Shown: one piece after another, positions 35,429-45,672 of the stretch | Layout: the number at the start of each line of letters is the position of its first letter | How positions within the stretch are numbered: the stretch's first letter is position 1 | Source of the DNA: CAXBNB01 sp040151475 | Lineage (GTDB): Bacteria; Bacteroidota; Bacteroidia; Cytophagales; Cyclobacteriaceae | DNA: 64,000 bases | NCBI RefSeq assembly: GCF_040151475.1 | Contig: NZ_JBDKWG010000137.1 | Span: 1 to 64,000 of the forward strand | Direction: 5' to 3' | Made by a program: the position numbers and the translations under genes | The notes under the pieces: model-generated | The model's input: only the letters and a program-made list of their open reading frames with translations | What the model was told of the DNA's origin: nothing | Databases searched by the model: none

Positions 35429-36907
35429 CTATAGTTTATAAAATTCCTCCCATCCTTTTCTTGGAGGTGTCCCGACAAGCAATTGATTGGCGGTATCATT
35501 ATTTGTTATCTTTTTAGCTTCCCTGTCAAATTTCAATTTAGTATTCAATCGTTGAGCCAAAGTGCCCAATGTAAACACCTGACTCAATGGACCAGCAATG
35601 TCAAATGACGAACGACATTCTTCCTCATCTTTACATGCCAGTAAAAAGTTTTTAAAATGATTGGAAGGACTTACTGGTACTTCTGGTAGCATAGACGCCA
35701 TGTCTTTTGCCTTTTCTTCAGGTATAATCGACAAGGTACTGCCATGTGATCCACCTTTAAAAGTCAGGTCTTTACCATATATAATTTTTCCAGCCCCCAA
35801 TTTTGTCGCTTGCTTTTGACCAGCTACAGGGGGAATATTCGGATCAATTTGCAACTCTCCGTATCCTTTGGGAAGTTCAGGTCTGTTGTCCACTCCATCG
35901 TACCAGGTTACTTTTACTTTTGGCATATTTCCCCGTTCAGGGAATTTAAAAGCCAAAGTAGAAGCCTGAGGATAGAACAATGCATTGTGACCTTCTATTT
36001 TTACCGGATCAATTTCATATGGCAATCCCAAATTCAGAAACTGGTGAAATGCATCCATTGTATGTGCTCCCCAGTCACCCAATGCTCCCATTCCAAAGTC
36101 ATACCAACACCTCCATTGCCCATTCACAAAATCTTCTTGATAATCATGTGGCTGAGCCGTCATCAACCAGGTATCCCAATCCATCGTTCCCGGAACAGGC
36201 TGACCCTTAGGGAATTTACTCATATTCGTATCCCATCCATGCCAACGTCTTTTGCCGTTCATATGGGCTACAATTTCCTTCACATCTTTGATAATGCCCG
36301 CATCAACCCATGCTTTGAACTGAAAGTAGTTGGCCTCAGAATGCCCCTGATTACCCATTTGTGTGGCTACATTATATTTTTTGGCACCAGCCATCATCAA
36401 TTCTATTTCATTAAAAGTACGTGCCATGGGTTTTTCCACATAAACATGTTTTCCTTTTGACATTGCCAACATCGTAATGGGGAAATGCGAAAAGTCTGGA
36501 GTACCTACACTCACTGCATCAATTTCGCCTTCCATCTTATCGAACATCTCTCTGAAATCCTGAAACTTTTTAGCATTTGGGTTTTCATTCATCCTTTGCA
36601 AGGTATGTGGTGCTCCCATATCTACATCGCACAGTGCCACAAAGTTTGACAGTCCAGTATCCATAAAGTTGCCCATAATACCACCTCCTCTATTTCCTAT
36701 ACCACAACAAGCCATATTTACCCGATCACTCGCCGCAACTGAAGCCCTTCGGATAATTTCTCCTTCCTTATTTCTCAACTCTGGTCTGGCAAACAATATA
36801 TGGCTTGGAACTATAGTTATTGATCCGATAGCCAGTGCTCCTTTTTTTAAAAATTCTCGACGATTGTTCTTACTTGGGGATTGGTTTTGGTTTTTTCGGT
36901 TTTTCAT
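35429..36907 (-). CDS. Gfo/Idh/MocA-family oxidoreductase, Tat-exported
   Basis: A 492-residue NAD(P)-dependent sugar-oxidoreductase-like protein. The twin-arginine signal is RREFLKKGALAIGSITI. The Rossmann part has VNMACCGIGNRGGG and KGKHVYVEKPMARTFNE, which is the EKP motif. The C-terminal half includes GDWGAHTMDAFHQFL. Periplasmic members of this group are numerous in PULs of marine Bacteroidota and Planctomycetes; substrates are mostly unknown, and some cleave glycosides by an oxidative route (GH109-like). It is flanked by the esterase and the acylase. Confidence 0.9.
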   Translation of the reverse strand: MKNRKNQNQSPSKNNRREFLKKGALAIGSITIVPSHILFARPELRNKEGEIIRRASVAASDRVNMACCGIGNRGGGIMGNFMDTGLSNFVALCDVDMGAPHTLQRMNENPNAKKFQDFREMFDKMEGEIDAVSVGTPDFSHFPITMLAMSKGKHVYVEKPMARTFNEIELMMAGAKKYNVATQMGNQGHSEANYFQFKAWVDAGIIKDVKEIVAHMNGKRRWHGWDTNMSKFPKGQPVPGTMDWDTWLMTAQPHDYQEDFVNGQWRCWYDFGMGALGDWGAHTMDAFHQFLNLGLPYEIDPVKIEGHNALFYPQASTLAFKFPERGNMPKVKVTWYDGVDNRPELPKGYGELQIDPNIPPVAGQKQATKLGAGKIIYGKDLTFKGGSHGSTLSIIPEEKAKDMASMLPEVPVSPSNHFKNFLLACKDEEECRSSFDIAGPLSQVFTLGTLAQRLNTKLKFDREAKKITNNDTANQLLVGTPPRKGWEEFYKL

Positions 36908-36927
36908 TTGATTCTTGTTTTTTTATA

Positions 36928-37785
36928 TTAAGGCTCGATAGAAATGGTAGGATCACCTTCTAAATAGCCCAATGAAGTCAGAAATTTATCTGCCTCCAAT
37001 AAAGTTTTCAAATAGTATTGGGTATTTTTATAATTAAAAAATCCATGCTTTTGCCCTTCATATAAATGCACATCACACCTGCTTCCTATTCGCTCCATGA
37101 CAGTCTTGTAATACTGCACAGTTTCCACAGGGATCAACGGATCTTCCGTACCCAAAAACAGGATGGTTGGAGGTGCCCCTTTTTGAATGTTATGGAGTGG
37201 TGAAAAGTCTTTGTATTCCATACCAATTCTTTCAAAGCCATAACCTCCCGGTCCATTATCAATCACAGGATTAAACAACACAAGTACCTGAGGTTTAGAG
37301 CTTATGGATAGATCTTCATTCGGCTCATCGTACTTGGTAATGATGGCCGTAGCTGTAGCCAGATGCCCTCCTGCTGATCCGCCTGATGCTATAATTCGAT
37401 TGGCATCTATCTTCAGTTTTTCAGCATTAATTCTTAAATACCTGATTGCTGATTTAGCATCTTTTAGTGATTCAAATGGAGAGGTTTTTTGCCTGCTTTT
37501 TACTCTGTAATCTACCAATACGCAGATGAGTCCTCTTTCAGAAAAATATTTAGCATGAGGTTCAAACTGCATAGTACTGCCGCCATTCCACCCCCCACCA
37601 AAAAAGAAAATCATGGCAGGGTATTTTTTACCTGATTCGATAGAGGATGGATAATAAATATCCATTGTTAACGACACAGTATCTACCTGTTTATAGACCA
37701 GTTGTGTAACTGCCTGCTGTGCAAAAGATGGTATGACAAAAAAGATTAGCGCAATAAATGAAAAATAATATCTTTTCATGTTCAT
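36928..37785 (-). CDS. Alpha/beta hydrolase (carbohydrate-esterase-like)
   Basis: A 285-residue exported protein with signal peptide (MNMKRYYFSFIALIFFVIPS, then FAQQ). The oxyanion motif FFGGGWNGG replaces HGGGW. The nucleophile is Ser137 in GGSAGG, the acid Asp lies in TEDPLIPVE, and the catalytic His in KHGFFNY. It belongs to the BD-FAE/hormone-sensitive-lipase side of the superfamily, which includes deacetylases of plant and algal polysaccharides. Probably removes acyl groups from the target glycan. Confidence 0.85.
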   Translation of the reverse strand: MNMKRYYFSFIALIFFVIPSFAQQAVTQLVYKQVDTVSLTMDIYYPSSIESGKKYPAMIFFFGGGWNGGSTMQFEPHAKYFSERGLICVLVDYRVKSRQKTSPFESLKDAKSAIRYLRINAEKLKIDANRIIASGGSAGGHLATATAIITKYDEPNEDLSISSKPQVLVLFNPVIDNGPGGYGFERIGMEYKDFSPLHNIQKGAPPTILFLGTEDPLIPVETVQYYKTVMERIGSRCDVHLYEGQKHGFFNYKNTQYYLKTLLEADKFLTSLGYLEGDPTISIEP

Positions 37786-37882
37786 GTTTTAGCATATTGT
37801 ATAAAAAAACTCTTACATCAAAAATGCCACTTTTTTATAACATTAAATGTCAAATTCTTTAGTAAAAACATAGAACAACCTC

Positions 37883-40276
37883 CTATTTTGAAACAGAACC
37901 AGGTAAGGTCTGTTTTTCTGAACCTAAATTCTTATTTGGTTTACTTCCCATTTCTAATTTCAATGTACCACCATTCACCACATCACTATGGTTAAGCCAA
38001 ACTTTATTCAAGTTTTTGCCATTTAGATCAATAGATTGTAAATACCTGTTTTTGTCTGAATTATTGATTGTTTCAATCTCAAACTTTCTTCCTTTATAGT
38101 AGTCAGGGTTGAGTTGTATCGTTACTTTATCAAATATTGGACTCCCTACCTGAATCTCAGGATTTTTAGCAGCACCTCCCCTCATTTCAAAAATGCCCAT
38201 CTTCATTAAAACAGCCAAAGACCCCATTAACCCCTGATCTTCATCTCCGTTATATCCATGCCATGGATCAAGGTCACTATAAATCCTGTTCACTATTTCT
38301 CTGGTCCAATATTGCGTCAACCATGGCTGTCCTGCATAGTTGAATATATAACCAACTTGCATAGAAGGCTGATTTCCATAATTCAACCAGGTTCTTTTCC
38401 GCTCCCTTTTAACAAATGGATCATTCCGAAAATTATGTGACACAAAATTATGCTGATCAGCAATATTAAATTGTCTGTCAAGCATAGTTGCCGCAGCTTC
38501 CTTTCCACCCATTAGGTCGAATAGTCCTTGCAAGTCATGAGGTACAAACCACGTGGCTTGAACAGAATTACTCTCAACGTATCCATGATGGTATTCTAAA
38601 ATATCAAAAGGTTCTTGCCACTTGCCGTCCACATTTCTGGTTCTTGACCAACCAATCGAGGTATCAAATACATTTTTATAATTTTGAGCCCTTTTCATAA
38701 ACATTTCATAATCATCATCCTTTCCCAAATCTTTAGCCATTTGTGCCAGACACCAATCCTGATAAGCATACTCCAGCGTTTGTCCCGTACCGTCATTATG
38801 AAATCCTTTGTTTTTATCCGGCATAGGATAAGGAACAAATCCATTTTCAATATAGTATTTCAAACCCCCACCTAAATCCGTGTCATGTTCATACCCGGCT
38901 TTGCCCATTATTCCTCCCGGCATGGCATTCTTCCTCATCCCTTCATAAGCTTTCTCTGCATCAAATCCTCTAATCCCTTTCATATAAGCACTTACAATAA
39001 ACGGTGTGGAAGATGCTCCGGTCATTACATAGGTATAATTGCCTCCTGCAGGCCCACGGGGAATCATTCCTCCATCGTCGTACATCATGAGCATGGAATT
39101 GACAAATCCCTCTGTCACCTCTGGATAAACCAAATGCCAAAGTGTGTTGATAGTCCATTGGGCTCCCCAAAAGGAATCAGAATTGTAATGGTTGAATTTT
39201 GGTTGACCATTGGCATCAAGTGGAATCTGACCTGTTCGTTTTTTGTCTCCAGTCATATCACAATACTGGCCGTTAGCATCGCTGATAATCCTTCTGCCCT
39301 GGATGGCGTGCCACAAATCTGTGTAGAAACGACTTTGTTGCTTTTGGGTATTCCCTTCAATTTTTATTCGGCCAAGGTGTTCGTTCCAAACATCTTTGGA
39401 TTCTGTTACAATACGATCAAAATCCCAATGAGGGAGTTCTGTATCCATGTTTAGTCTTGCCTGAGCCTCACTCACATAGGAAATGCCCACTTTCATTTGA
39501 ATGACTTCATCTTTCTCAGTATCAAACTTCACGTAAACTCCTCCATTTTCACCTTCAAACTTCTTTACCTTGCCTAGAAGCTTTCCATTCTGCCATGCAT
39601 TTAGTTCTAAAAACGGTTTGTCAAATTCAATAGAAAAATAGACATAGGTGGGTTTAGGCCTTCTGATGGTCGCTTCCATGATGGTGTAACCTTCAATTTT
39701 GGTATTCGATAATTTTTTAACATAACCTGCATCCGTTCCACTAGGTCCCAATTCCGTATTCATGTCGAGTAAAATGTGACTTTGATTGGATTTAGGAAAA
39801 GTATAACGATGGAAACCAACCCTTGTGGTAGATGTAAGTTCAGCTTTGATGCCATAGTCTTCCAGCAACACCGAATGGTACCCTGGACTAGCCGTTTCAT
39901 TTTCATGAGAATATTTTGACCCATAGGCGTGTGGGCTCAAATGTCCTTTAAACTCACCGATTGTTGGCAAAACCGGCACCCCCGATAGCTGCCATGCATG
40001 GATGTGACTAAAAAAACGGATGGTATCCTGATCGTAACGATAGCCGGAATCCCATGCTCCACCCAATCCCATATCGGGACTAAGGTTGACCATACCAAAT
40101 GGCCTGGAAGCTGAAGTAAAGAAAAACCAACGAGAGTTGGCTGCATCCACAAAAGGATTTACCAAATCTACAGGCCTTTGTGCAAGTGCGTTTCCAAACA
40201 AAAGGCTTAGCAAAAAGAAGCCCGTCCCCATGGTTTTCATAGTTGATTTTAAAACTTTAGTCATCATATTATTCAT
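37883..40276 (-). CDS. GH92 family glycosidase (alpha-mannosidase family)
   Basis: A 797-residue exported protein. The signal begins at one of several Met codons; MTKVLKSTMKTMGTGFFLLS gives a normal n-region. The N-terminal beta-sandwich has VDLVNPFVDAANSRWFF and FFSHIHAWQLSGV. The (alpha/alpha)6 domain has FWGAQWTINTLWHL, YVMTGASSTPFIVSAY, GQTLEYAYQDWCLA and GYNGDEDQGLMGSLAVL, the last near the catalytic acidic residues. Known GH92 enzymes are Ca-dependent exo-alpha-mannosidases. The divergent motifs leave substrate specificity open. Confidence 0.85.
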   Translation of the reverse strand: MNNMMTKVLKSTMKTMGTGFFLLSLLFGNALAQRPVDLVNPFVDAANSRWFFFTSASRPFGMVNLSPDMGLGGAWDSGYRYDQDTIRFFSHIHAWQLSGVPVLPTIGEFKGHLSPHAYGSKYSHENETASPGYHSVLLEDYGIKAELTSTTRVGFHRYTFPKSNQSHILLDMNTELGPSGTDAGYVKKLSNTKIEGYTIMEATIRRPKPTYVYFSIEFDKPFLELNAWQNGKLLGKVKKFEGENGGVYVKFDTEKDEVIQMKVGISYVSEAQARLNMDTELPHWDFDRIVTESKDVWNEHLGRIKIEGNTQKQQSRFYTDLWHAIQGRRIISDANGQYCDMTGDKKRTGQIPLDANGQPKFNHYNSDSFWGAQWTINTLWHLVYPEVTEGFVNSMLMMYDDGGMIPRGPAGGNYTYVMTGASSTPFIVSAYMKGIRGFDAEKAYEGMRKNAMPGGIMGKAGYEHDTDLGGGLKYYIENGFVPYPMPDKNKGFHNDGTGQTLEYAYQDWCLAQMAKDLGKDDDYEMFMKRAQNYKNVFDTSIGWSRTRNVDGKWQEPFDILEYHHGYVESNSVQATWFVPHDLQGLFDLMGGKEAAATMLDRQFNIADQHNFVSHNFRNDPFVKRERKRTWLNYGNQPSMQVGYIFNYAGQPWLTQYWTREIVNRIYSDLDPWHGYNGDEDQGLMGSLAVLMKMGIFEMRGGAAKNPEIQVGSPIFDKVTIQLNPDYYKGRKFEIETINNSDKNRYLQSIDLNGKNLNKVWLNHSDVVNGGTLKLEMGSKPNKNLGSEKQTLPGSVSK

Positions 40277-40374
40277 TTTGTGCTTTTTCTATTTCACTTT
40301 TCAGCCTTTACATTAAAAATGGGATTGCTTATCCTGTTGCAGTATTCCTTTTGTTTTTGAGTAAAAGTAACAGA

Positions 40375-40393
40375 CCCCAGAACAAGTCTGGGG
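40375..40393. repeat. Short palindrome between sulfatase and GH92 genes
   Basis: CCCCAGA pairs exactly with TCTGGGG around a 5-base loop ACAAG. The adjoining bases (aacaagtctggggatgactg) resemble a dispersed intergenic repeat. It lies 20 bases past the sulfatase stop. Confidence 0.5.
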
Positions 40394-40412
40394 ATGACTG
40401 ACACTCAACGTA

Positions 40413-41864
40413 CTACTCAGAATACGACCCCATTAGAGCTGCTTTAGAATCCGTTGGTATATATTTTTTTAGTTTTTGTATTATTTTATTGTATTTCGGA
40501 TCTTCTGCAAGATTTGTCCGTTCTTCAGGGTCTTTATTATGATCGTACAATTCTTCCTGCCCGTCACCATAAGTGATATAGCGATAGCGTTCATCACGAA
40601 TAGAATGATAATTTGGATTTATGCTTGAAACAGCAGGCATACTCCTCTTCTTTTCAGAATTTCGCAATTGAGGCACTAAACTCCGGCCTTCCAGTCCGGT
40701 TACATCAGGCAAATCGCATAAGTCAAGAAGAGTAGGATAAATGTCAATCAGACTCACTGCTTCTTTGCATTCACTCCCATTTTTAATCCCCGGAGCACTA
40801 ACTACCAAAGGTATTCTGGTCACTTGCTCCCACAAAGTTCCTTTATGCCAATGTTCTTTTTCTCCAAGGTGATAGCCATGATCGCTCCAAAGGACTATAA
40901 TTGTATTGTCTGCATAGGGGCTTCTTTCAAGGGCATCCAGCAGCTTACCAAACTGAGCATCGGCATAACTAACTGAAGCTAAATATCCTTGCACTGCTTC
41001 CTTCCATGCGCCCTGTTTCTTTATTGCTTCATGATCCTTATTTGAAACATCATTGTGAAGGTCATTTGGATCGGTAAAATTGGTAGTAGAAAAAGCAATA
41101 TTTTTCCCAATCAATGGAACATCATCCAGGTCATTGCTATCTACTGATGGGAGTTTCAGGTCTTCCAACGAGTACTTGTCGAAATATTCTTTAGGATTGA
41201 ACCAGGGTGTATGTGGTCTGAAAATCCCACAAGCTAAAAAGAATGGTTTATCGTGATCCTGATCGATCCGTTCACTTACCCATTTCACAGACCTTGCATC
41301 ATAAGTTAGAGAATCTGGAGTTGAAAATGCCCCCCAGGTCACACCTGCAACATTCCTTATGTTTTCTGGTTCTGGGTTGTCCCTATTGTGCACAACACCC
41401 TCTTCCTTTCTTCTTCCGGAAAACTCATCCCAATCATCCTTTTCGTAATAGAACTTATGAAGCACTTTTCCGGCACCAGCTACATAGTAACCATTCTCTT
41501 TAAAGTGTTTATTTAATGTCTGCTTGTTTTTGTATAAATCAAATGGAGTATCGTTATTGGTGTAAATACCAGTGGTTGTAGGACGCAACCCGGTGATTAC
41601 CGAAGCTCTGGAAGGGTTGCACATAACACCAGCACAATGAGCATTGGTAAACAACACACCTTTCTTTGCTAATCGGTCAATATTAGGCGTAAGTGCCTGA
41701 GGGTGTCCTTTCAATACTCCTTCCCAGTCATTGAGGTCATCAAATATTACAAAAAGGACATTTGGCTTTTTATTGCCCTCACCTGCCAAAGACAAAGTGG
41801 TACTTCCAAAAATCAGAAAGCAGCAAATCAATAGGAAAAATAAGCTTATTCTATTCAAATTCAT
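40413..41864 (-). CDS. Type I sulfatase (iduronate-2-sulfatase-like)
   Basis: A 483-residue exported sulfatase. After a signal peptide ending near residue 28, NVLFVIFDDLNDW provides metal-binding Asp residues. The nucleophile is Cys82 in MCNPSRASVITG, to be oxidised to formylglycine by a maturase not encoded here. WSDHGYHLGEKEHWHKGTLW and the later metal site complete the signature. The sequence style is close to S1 sulfatases acting on iduronate or similar sugars; the substrate is unknown. Its start overlaps the end of the upstream fusion gene by 14 bases, so the two are translationally coupled. Confidence 0.93.
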   Translation of the reverse strand: MNLNRISLFFLLICCFLIFGSTTLSLAGEGNKKPNVLFVIFDDLNDWEGVLKGHPQALTPNIDRLAKKGVLFTNAHCAGVMCNPSRASVITGLRPTTTGIYTNNDTPFDLYKNKQTLNKHFKENGYYVAGAGKVLHKFYYEKDDWDEFSGRRKEEGVVHNRDNPEPENIRNVAGVTWGAFSTPDSLTYDARSVKWVSERIDQDHDKPFFLACGIFRPHTPWFNPKEYFDKYSLEDLKLPSVDSNDLDDVPLIGKNIAFSTTNFTDPNDLHNDVSNKDHEAIKKQGAWKEAVQGYLASVSYADAQFGKLLDALERSPYADNTIIVLWSDHGYHLGEKEHWHKGTLWEQVTRIPLVVSAPGIKNGSECKEAVSLIDIYPTLLDLCDLPDVTGLEGRSLVPQLRNSEKKRSMPAVSSINPNYHSIRDERYRYITYGDGQEELYDHNKDPEERTNLAEDPKYNKIIQKLKKYIPTDSKAALMGSYSE

Positions 41865-44800
41865 TATCTACAATTTTGTTATCTGTTGCACCTGAAACCT
41901 CTATTGGTTTATGTTTCGCTTTTATTATTCTGTTAAAAGTGATATAATTTTCTGATGGCGGAATATCCTGAATGTGACCGGTATTCCATGATTTTCTATG
42001 CTTATGATCTGCATAGTCAGTACCTTTTCCTTCACCTAAAAACATCCCATTACTACCGGCATTCTCAATCACATTATCCATAATAATATTCCTGATAGCA
42101 GCAATCCGAAGAGTGTTGGCTTTCTTTCCAGATCCTAAACCGTAACAAAGTGCTATACCATCTCCTGATGAATTTCTGATGATGTTATTCCGTATTGTAT
42201 GCCCGGAACCGTAGATTCTGATTCCCGGACCGTTAGAATTAATAAGCACATTGTCTTCGACTATACAATCATGGCCACCCCTAAGTACCAGTTGGTTGCA
42301 ATTAATGAGGGTATTTCTTCTGTAAATATTTTGATTGCTTTTGTTGCTAATAGTCTCTGCATCACCCCGTATATTTTCAAAATGATTGTCTTCAACAATG
42401 GTTTTCAAAGTCAATTTTTCATAAGAATAATTCCTTACTGTCTGGGATACTTGTATCGTTTCTGAACCTTCGCCTCCTTCATTCATATTGAGATTTCGAA
42501 ATTCATTGTGGTCAATCCTCGTATTGACAGGAAAACTATTTTCTTCCACCCGAATGGTGATGGTTTGTACATTGTCGTTTTGTATAAATTGACAATGATC
42601 TATCCGGCTGCCATCTGCATTTCCTTCGATACGGAGCATTTTCTTTTCACTTTTATCTCCCTGGATTTTCCCGAAATTGCAATTTGTGATTCTAACATTC
42701 TTTGATCCATTCAGCTTGAACAAAAAGCTCTCAAATACAATGTCATTAAAAGAAAACCCGTCCAGAATCAAATTACTTCCTGTTATATTTAATATGGGTT
42801 TATTGAGAATTTTAGAGGCAGAAAATATAACTCCCTGTGGCGATTCAGATTTTATTTTAATTGGCAATTTCTTTGATCCTTTCAATGAAACATTCAATGA
42901 CCAATCTTTGTAAACTCCATTCTTAATTACAATCTCATCCCCTGGATTGGCTTTTCTCATTGCCTCCAAAAATGCTTCCTCAGTGGAAACAATGTAAGAT
43001 TTAGTATTTTGGACAGAAGTGTCTTCTATAGCTGATATCGTATATGATTTACCTGATTCAGTTTCAAATTCGATCACATAAGTTTCAGGTCTCTCCGAGA
43101 TATTCAAATCAGCATTGTTTACTATTTCGGGCTTGCCCGGATCAATAAAAGTGAAAAGAGGATTCAGTTTTTTCCCTTGACGGTTTGAGCTTTTTACTCT
43201 CTCTACTTTAATTGGCCACTTAGACCTCACCCGACAAATACCGCCAAGGTTAGATTTAATTATTGCTCTTTTTATTCTACCCTCACTCCAACAAATTTCT
43301 GTTTCAAATCCTCCCCTTGCTTTAAGGCCTTTTACCACCCCTTCTGGCCAGGCAGATGGTAAAGCAGGAAGAAGAAATATATCACCTGCATGGCTTTGTA
43401 GAAGCATTTCCGCTACTCCGGCAGTGAAGCCAAAATTCCCATCTATTTGATATACCGGTGTGCAACTCAACAAATTTGGAAAAAGTCCGGCATCATAAAA
43501 CCCGGTAGCTCTGTCTGATTCTCTGGGTTCTTCAATATACCTGAGAAAATTGCTGAGTATTTTATATGCATGATCACCGTCCATCATTCTTGCCCACATA
43601 TTAATTTTCCATCCCATACTCCAACCAGTAGCCTCATCCCCTCTTCTTTCAAGGGTACGTTCCACTGCTTTAAATAATTCAGGAGTGGTAATGGCATTGA
43701 TCTGATTTCCAGGATGAAAACCGTAAAGTTGTGATAAATGCCTGTGAGTAGGATGTCTTTCAATATGGTCGTACTGCCACTCCTGTACCTGACCAAAAGA
43801 GCCTATTTTATAAGGCAACAGTTTGCTCAGTTTGGAATTCAATACGTCACTAAACTCCTGATCAATACCCAATTTCTCAGATGCTTCAATTGTTCTGGCA
43901 AAAGTTTCCCGTATCAGGCTCATATCCATAGTTGAACCTTGGCTCAGCACGCTTTTTTTTCCATTGACCATAAAACTGGTTTCAGGAGAAATAGAAACAG
44001 GTGTAACCAGTTGCCTTTTACCATTATCAACTAACCAGTCTGCGTAAAATTCCGCAGCTCCTTTCAGAACCGGATAAGTTTTATTCTTTAAAAACTCATC
44101 ATCTCCTGTAAAAAGATAATGTTCCCACAAATGACTAACCAGCCAGCCAGCTGCCATTGGCCAGTATCCACTCATAGGATTGCTGTCTGAGGTTTCGGTA
44201 TCTCTCCATAGCGTGGTATTGTGATGACAAAGCCACCCATCCCGACCATACATACCTCTGGCTGTTTTTTTACCACTTTCGGAAAGTTCCTTGACCAATC
44301 TATACATAGGCTCATGACACTCCGAAAGATTGGTAACTTCAGCAGGCCAATAGTTCATTTGTACATTGATATTGGTGGTATAATTGCTATTCCACGGTGG
44401 CAATGTTTCCTGATTCCATATCCCTTGTAGATTTAGGGGTTGGCCTCCAGGACGAGAACCTGATATCATCAGATATCTGCCGTATTGAAACATTAATTTA
44501 ACTAAATCGGGATTTTCTGATTTCTTAAATTGATCAAAAAGATCACGGACTATCAGGGTATTTCCATTATCTTTTTTTCCTAAATTGAGTTCAACTCTGG
44601 AAAAAAGATCAGTATAATCAGTAGTATGCGCTGACTTTATTTCTTCATACTTTTTGGCAGAAGCTTTTTCAATATCCCGTTTAGTTGAGATTGATGGATC
44701 TTTGCCTTCTCTGGAAGGGCTCTTGTCGTAACCATTGAAACTTGTAGCTTCCGACAACAACAAAGTCACTTCATCCGCTCCACTCACTTTTATTCCTTCA

Positions 44801-45666
44801 TCACTTGCCTCTATCTGTCCTCCTTCCGTAATTACTTTCAAACGGGCTTCAAAAAACATCCCTTTACCATCTGCTTCATCACCATACAATACCTGTTTAG
44901 CAAAAGATTTTCTGTTTCCTTTTTCGTCATAAATATCAGGATATTTATGTTGGTAATTCTTCTCTTCAATTTCTTCCAATGTTCTGTTGGTAAGAAATCC
45001 TGGAGCCTGACCTGTCAATATCAATTCTGTAAGCCCCTCTGAAGTCTGAACAATTGTCGGATGGATTGAGCCAAAATATGCTTTAAAATCAATTGATTCC
45101 TGCTTATCAGACGTAAATCTCATAGCGATCACCTGATCCGGATGACTTGCCAGGTATTCTCTTGTATAATTAACCCCTTTGTGTTTGTAATTTACTGTAA
45201 CTAAAGACTCAGAAATATCCAAAGATCTTTTATAATCAGTAACTTCATCGTGAGAAAAATCTAAATAAAGATCACCCAGAGGCTGATAAGCCTGATCTGA
45301 GCTTCCCATCCAATGGTCTTTAACATATTGCTCTGCATCTGAATATTCACCATTTTTAATGTAAGCTACGACCTTTTCAAGACCTGCATCTGTCACTTGC
45401 ATATCCTTAAATGCAGTGGAAGGTTCGCCTGAATACAGTGTATTCTCATTTAACTGCAAATGCTCAATTTCAGGAGTCCCAAAAATCATTGCTCCCATTC
45501 TCCCATTACCGATTGGCAAAGCTGCATACCAATCAGAAGCAGGTTCATTGTAAAAAAGCTGGATCCTGTTATGATTTTCCTGCTTGTCTGGAGTGCAACC
45601 AAATAAAAAAAGGAACAGCCAAATGAAGGATTTACAATAAAAAAACCTAATGTCTTTATTGATCAT
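41851..45666 (-). CDS. GH95-PL6 fusion: alpha-L-fucosidase-like plus polysaccharide lyase domain
   Basis: A 1271-residue lipoprotein (lipobox LFGC, Cys24). Residues about 34-880 are a GH95 domain: LPIGNGRMGAMIFG, Asn432 and Asn434 in TTNINVQMNYWPAE, Glu562 in SPE, Asp742 in IDGNFGFTAG, matching the catalytic set of GH95. Residues about 890-1271 form a PL6-type right-handed beta-helix: VSTEEAFLEAMRKANPGDEI, catalytic Lys1109 in ETISNKSNQN, Arg1129 in LVLRGGHDC. PL6 enzymes cleave alginate or dermatan-type uronate glycans by beta-elimination; GH95 removes alpha-L-fucose or alpha-L-galactose. One continuous frame, no sign of frameshift. The Lys/Arg assignments follow chondroitinase B. Confidence 0.9.
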   Translation of the reverse strand: MINKDIRFFYCKSFIWLFLFLFGCTPDKQENHNRIQLFYNEPASDWYAALPIGNGRMGAMIFGTPEIEHLQLNENTLYSGEPSTAFKDMQVTDAGLEKVVAYIKNGEYSDAEQYVKDHWMGSSDQAYQPLGDLYLDFSHDEVTDYKRSLDISESLVTVNYKHKGVNYTREYLASHPDQVIAMRFTSDKQESIDFKAYFGSIHPTIVQTSEGLTELILTGQAPGFLTNRTLEEIEEKNYQHKYPDIYDEKGNRKSFAKQVLYGDEADGKGMFFEARLKVITEGGQIEASDEGIKVSGADEVTLLLSEATSFNGYDKSPSREGKDPSISTKRDIEKASAKKYEEIKSAHTTDYTDLFSRVELNLGKKDNGNTLIVRDLFDQFKKSENPDLVKLMFQYGRYLMISGSRPGGQPLNLQGIWNQETLPPWNSNYTTNINVQMNYWPAEVTNLSECHEPMYRLVKELSESGKKTARGMYGRDGWLCHHNTTLWRDTETSDSNPMSGYWPMAAGWLVSHLWEHYLFTGDDEFLKNKTYPVLKGAAEFYADWLVDNGKRQLVTPVSISPETSFMVNGKKSVLSQGSTMDMSLIRETFARTIEASEKLGIDQEFSDVLNSKLSKLLPYKIGSFGQVQEWQYDHIERHPTHRHLSQLYGFHPGNQINAITTPELFKAVERTLERRGDEATGWSMGWKINMWARMMDGDHAYKILSNFLRYIEEPRESDRATGFYDAGLFPNLLSCTPVYQIDGNFGFTAGVAEMLLQSHAGDIFLLPALPSAWPEGVVKGLKARGGFETEICWSEGRIKRAIIKSNLGGICRVRSKWPIKVERVKSSNRQGKKLNPLFTFIDPGKPEIVNNADLNISERPETYVIEFETESGKSYTISAIEDTSVQNTKSYIVSTEEAFLEAMRKANPGDEIVIKNGVYKDWSLNVSLKGSKKLPIKIKSESPQGVIFSASKILNKPILNITGSNLILDGFSFNDIVFESFLFKLNGSKNVRITNCNFGKIQGDKSEKKMLRIEGNADGSRIDHCQFIQNDNVQTITIRVEENSFPVNTRIDHNEFRNLNMNEGGEGSETIQVSQTVRNYSYEKLTLKTIVEDNHFENIRGDAETISNKSNQNIYRRNTLINCNQLVLRGGHDCIVEDNVLINSNGPGIRIYGSGHTIRNNIIRNSSGDGIALCYGLGSGKKANTLRIAAIRNIIMDNVIENAGSNGMFLGEGKGTDYADHKHRKSWNTGHIQDIPPSENYITFNRIIKAKHKPIEVSGATDNKIVDNEFE

Positions 45667-45672
45667 GAGCGT

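Noticed and set aside
35810..36460. Plus-strand frame of 216 codons opposite the Gfo/Idh/MocA gene
   Set aside because: Antisense shadow of a well-supported gene; rich in His, Ile and Ser as expected for reverse reading.
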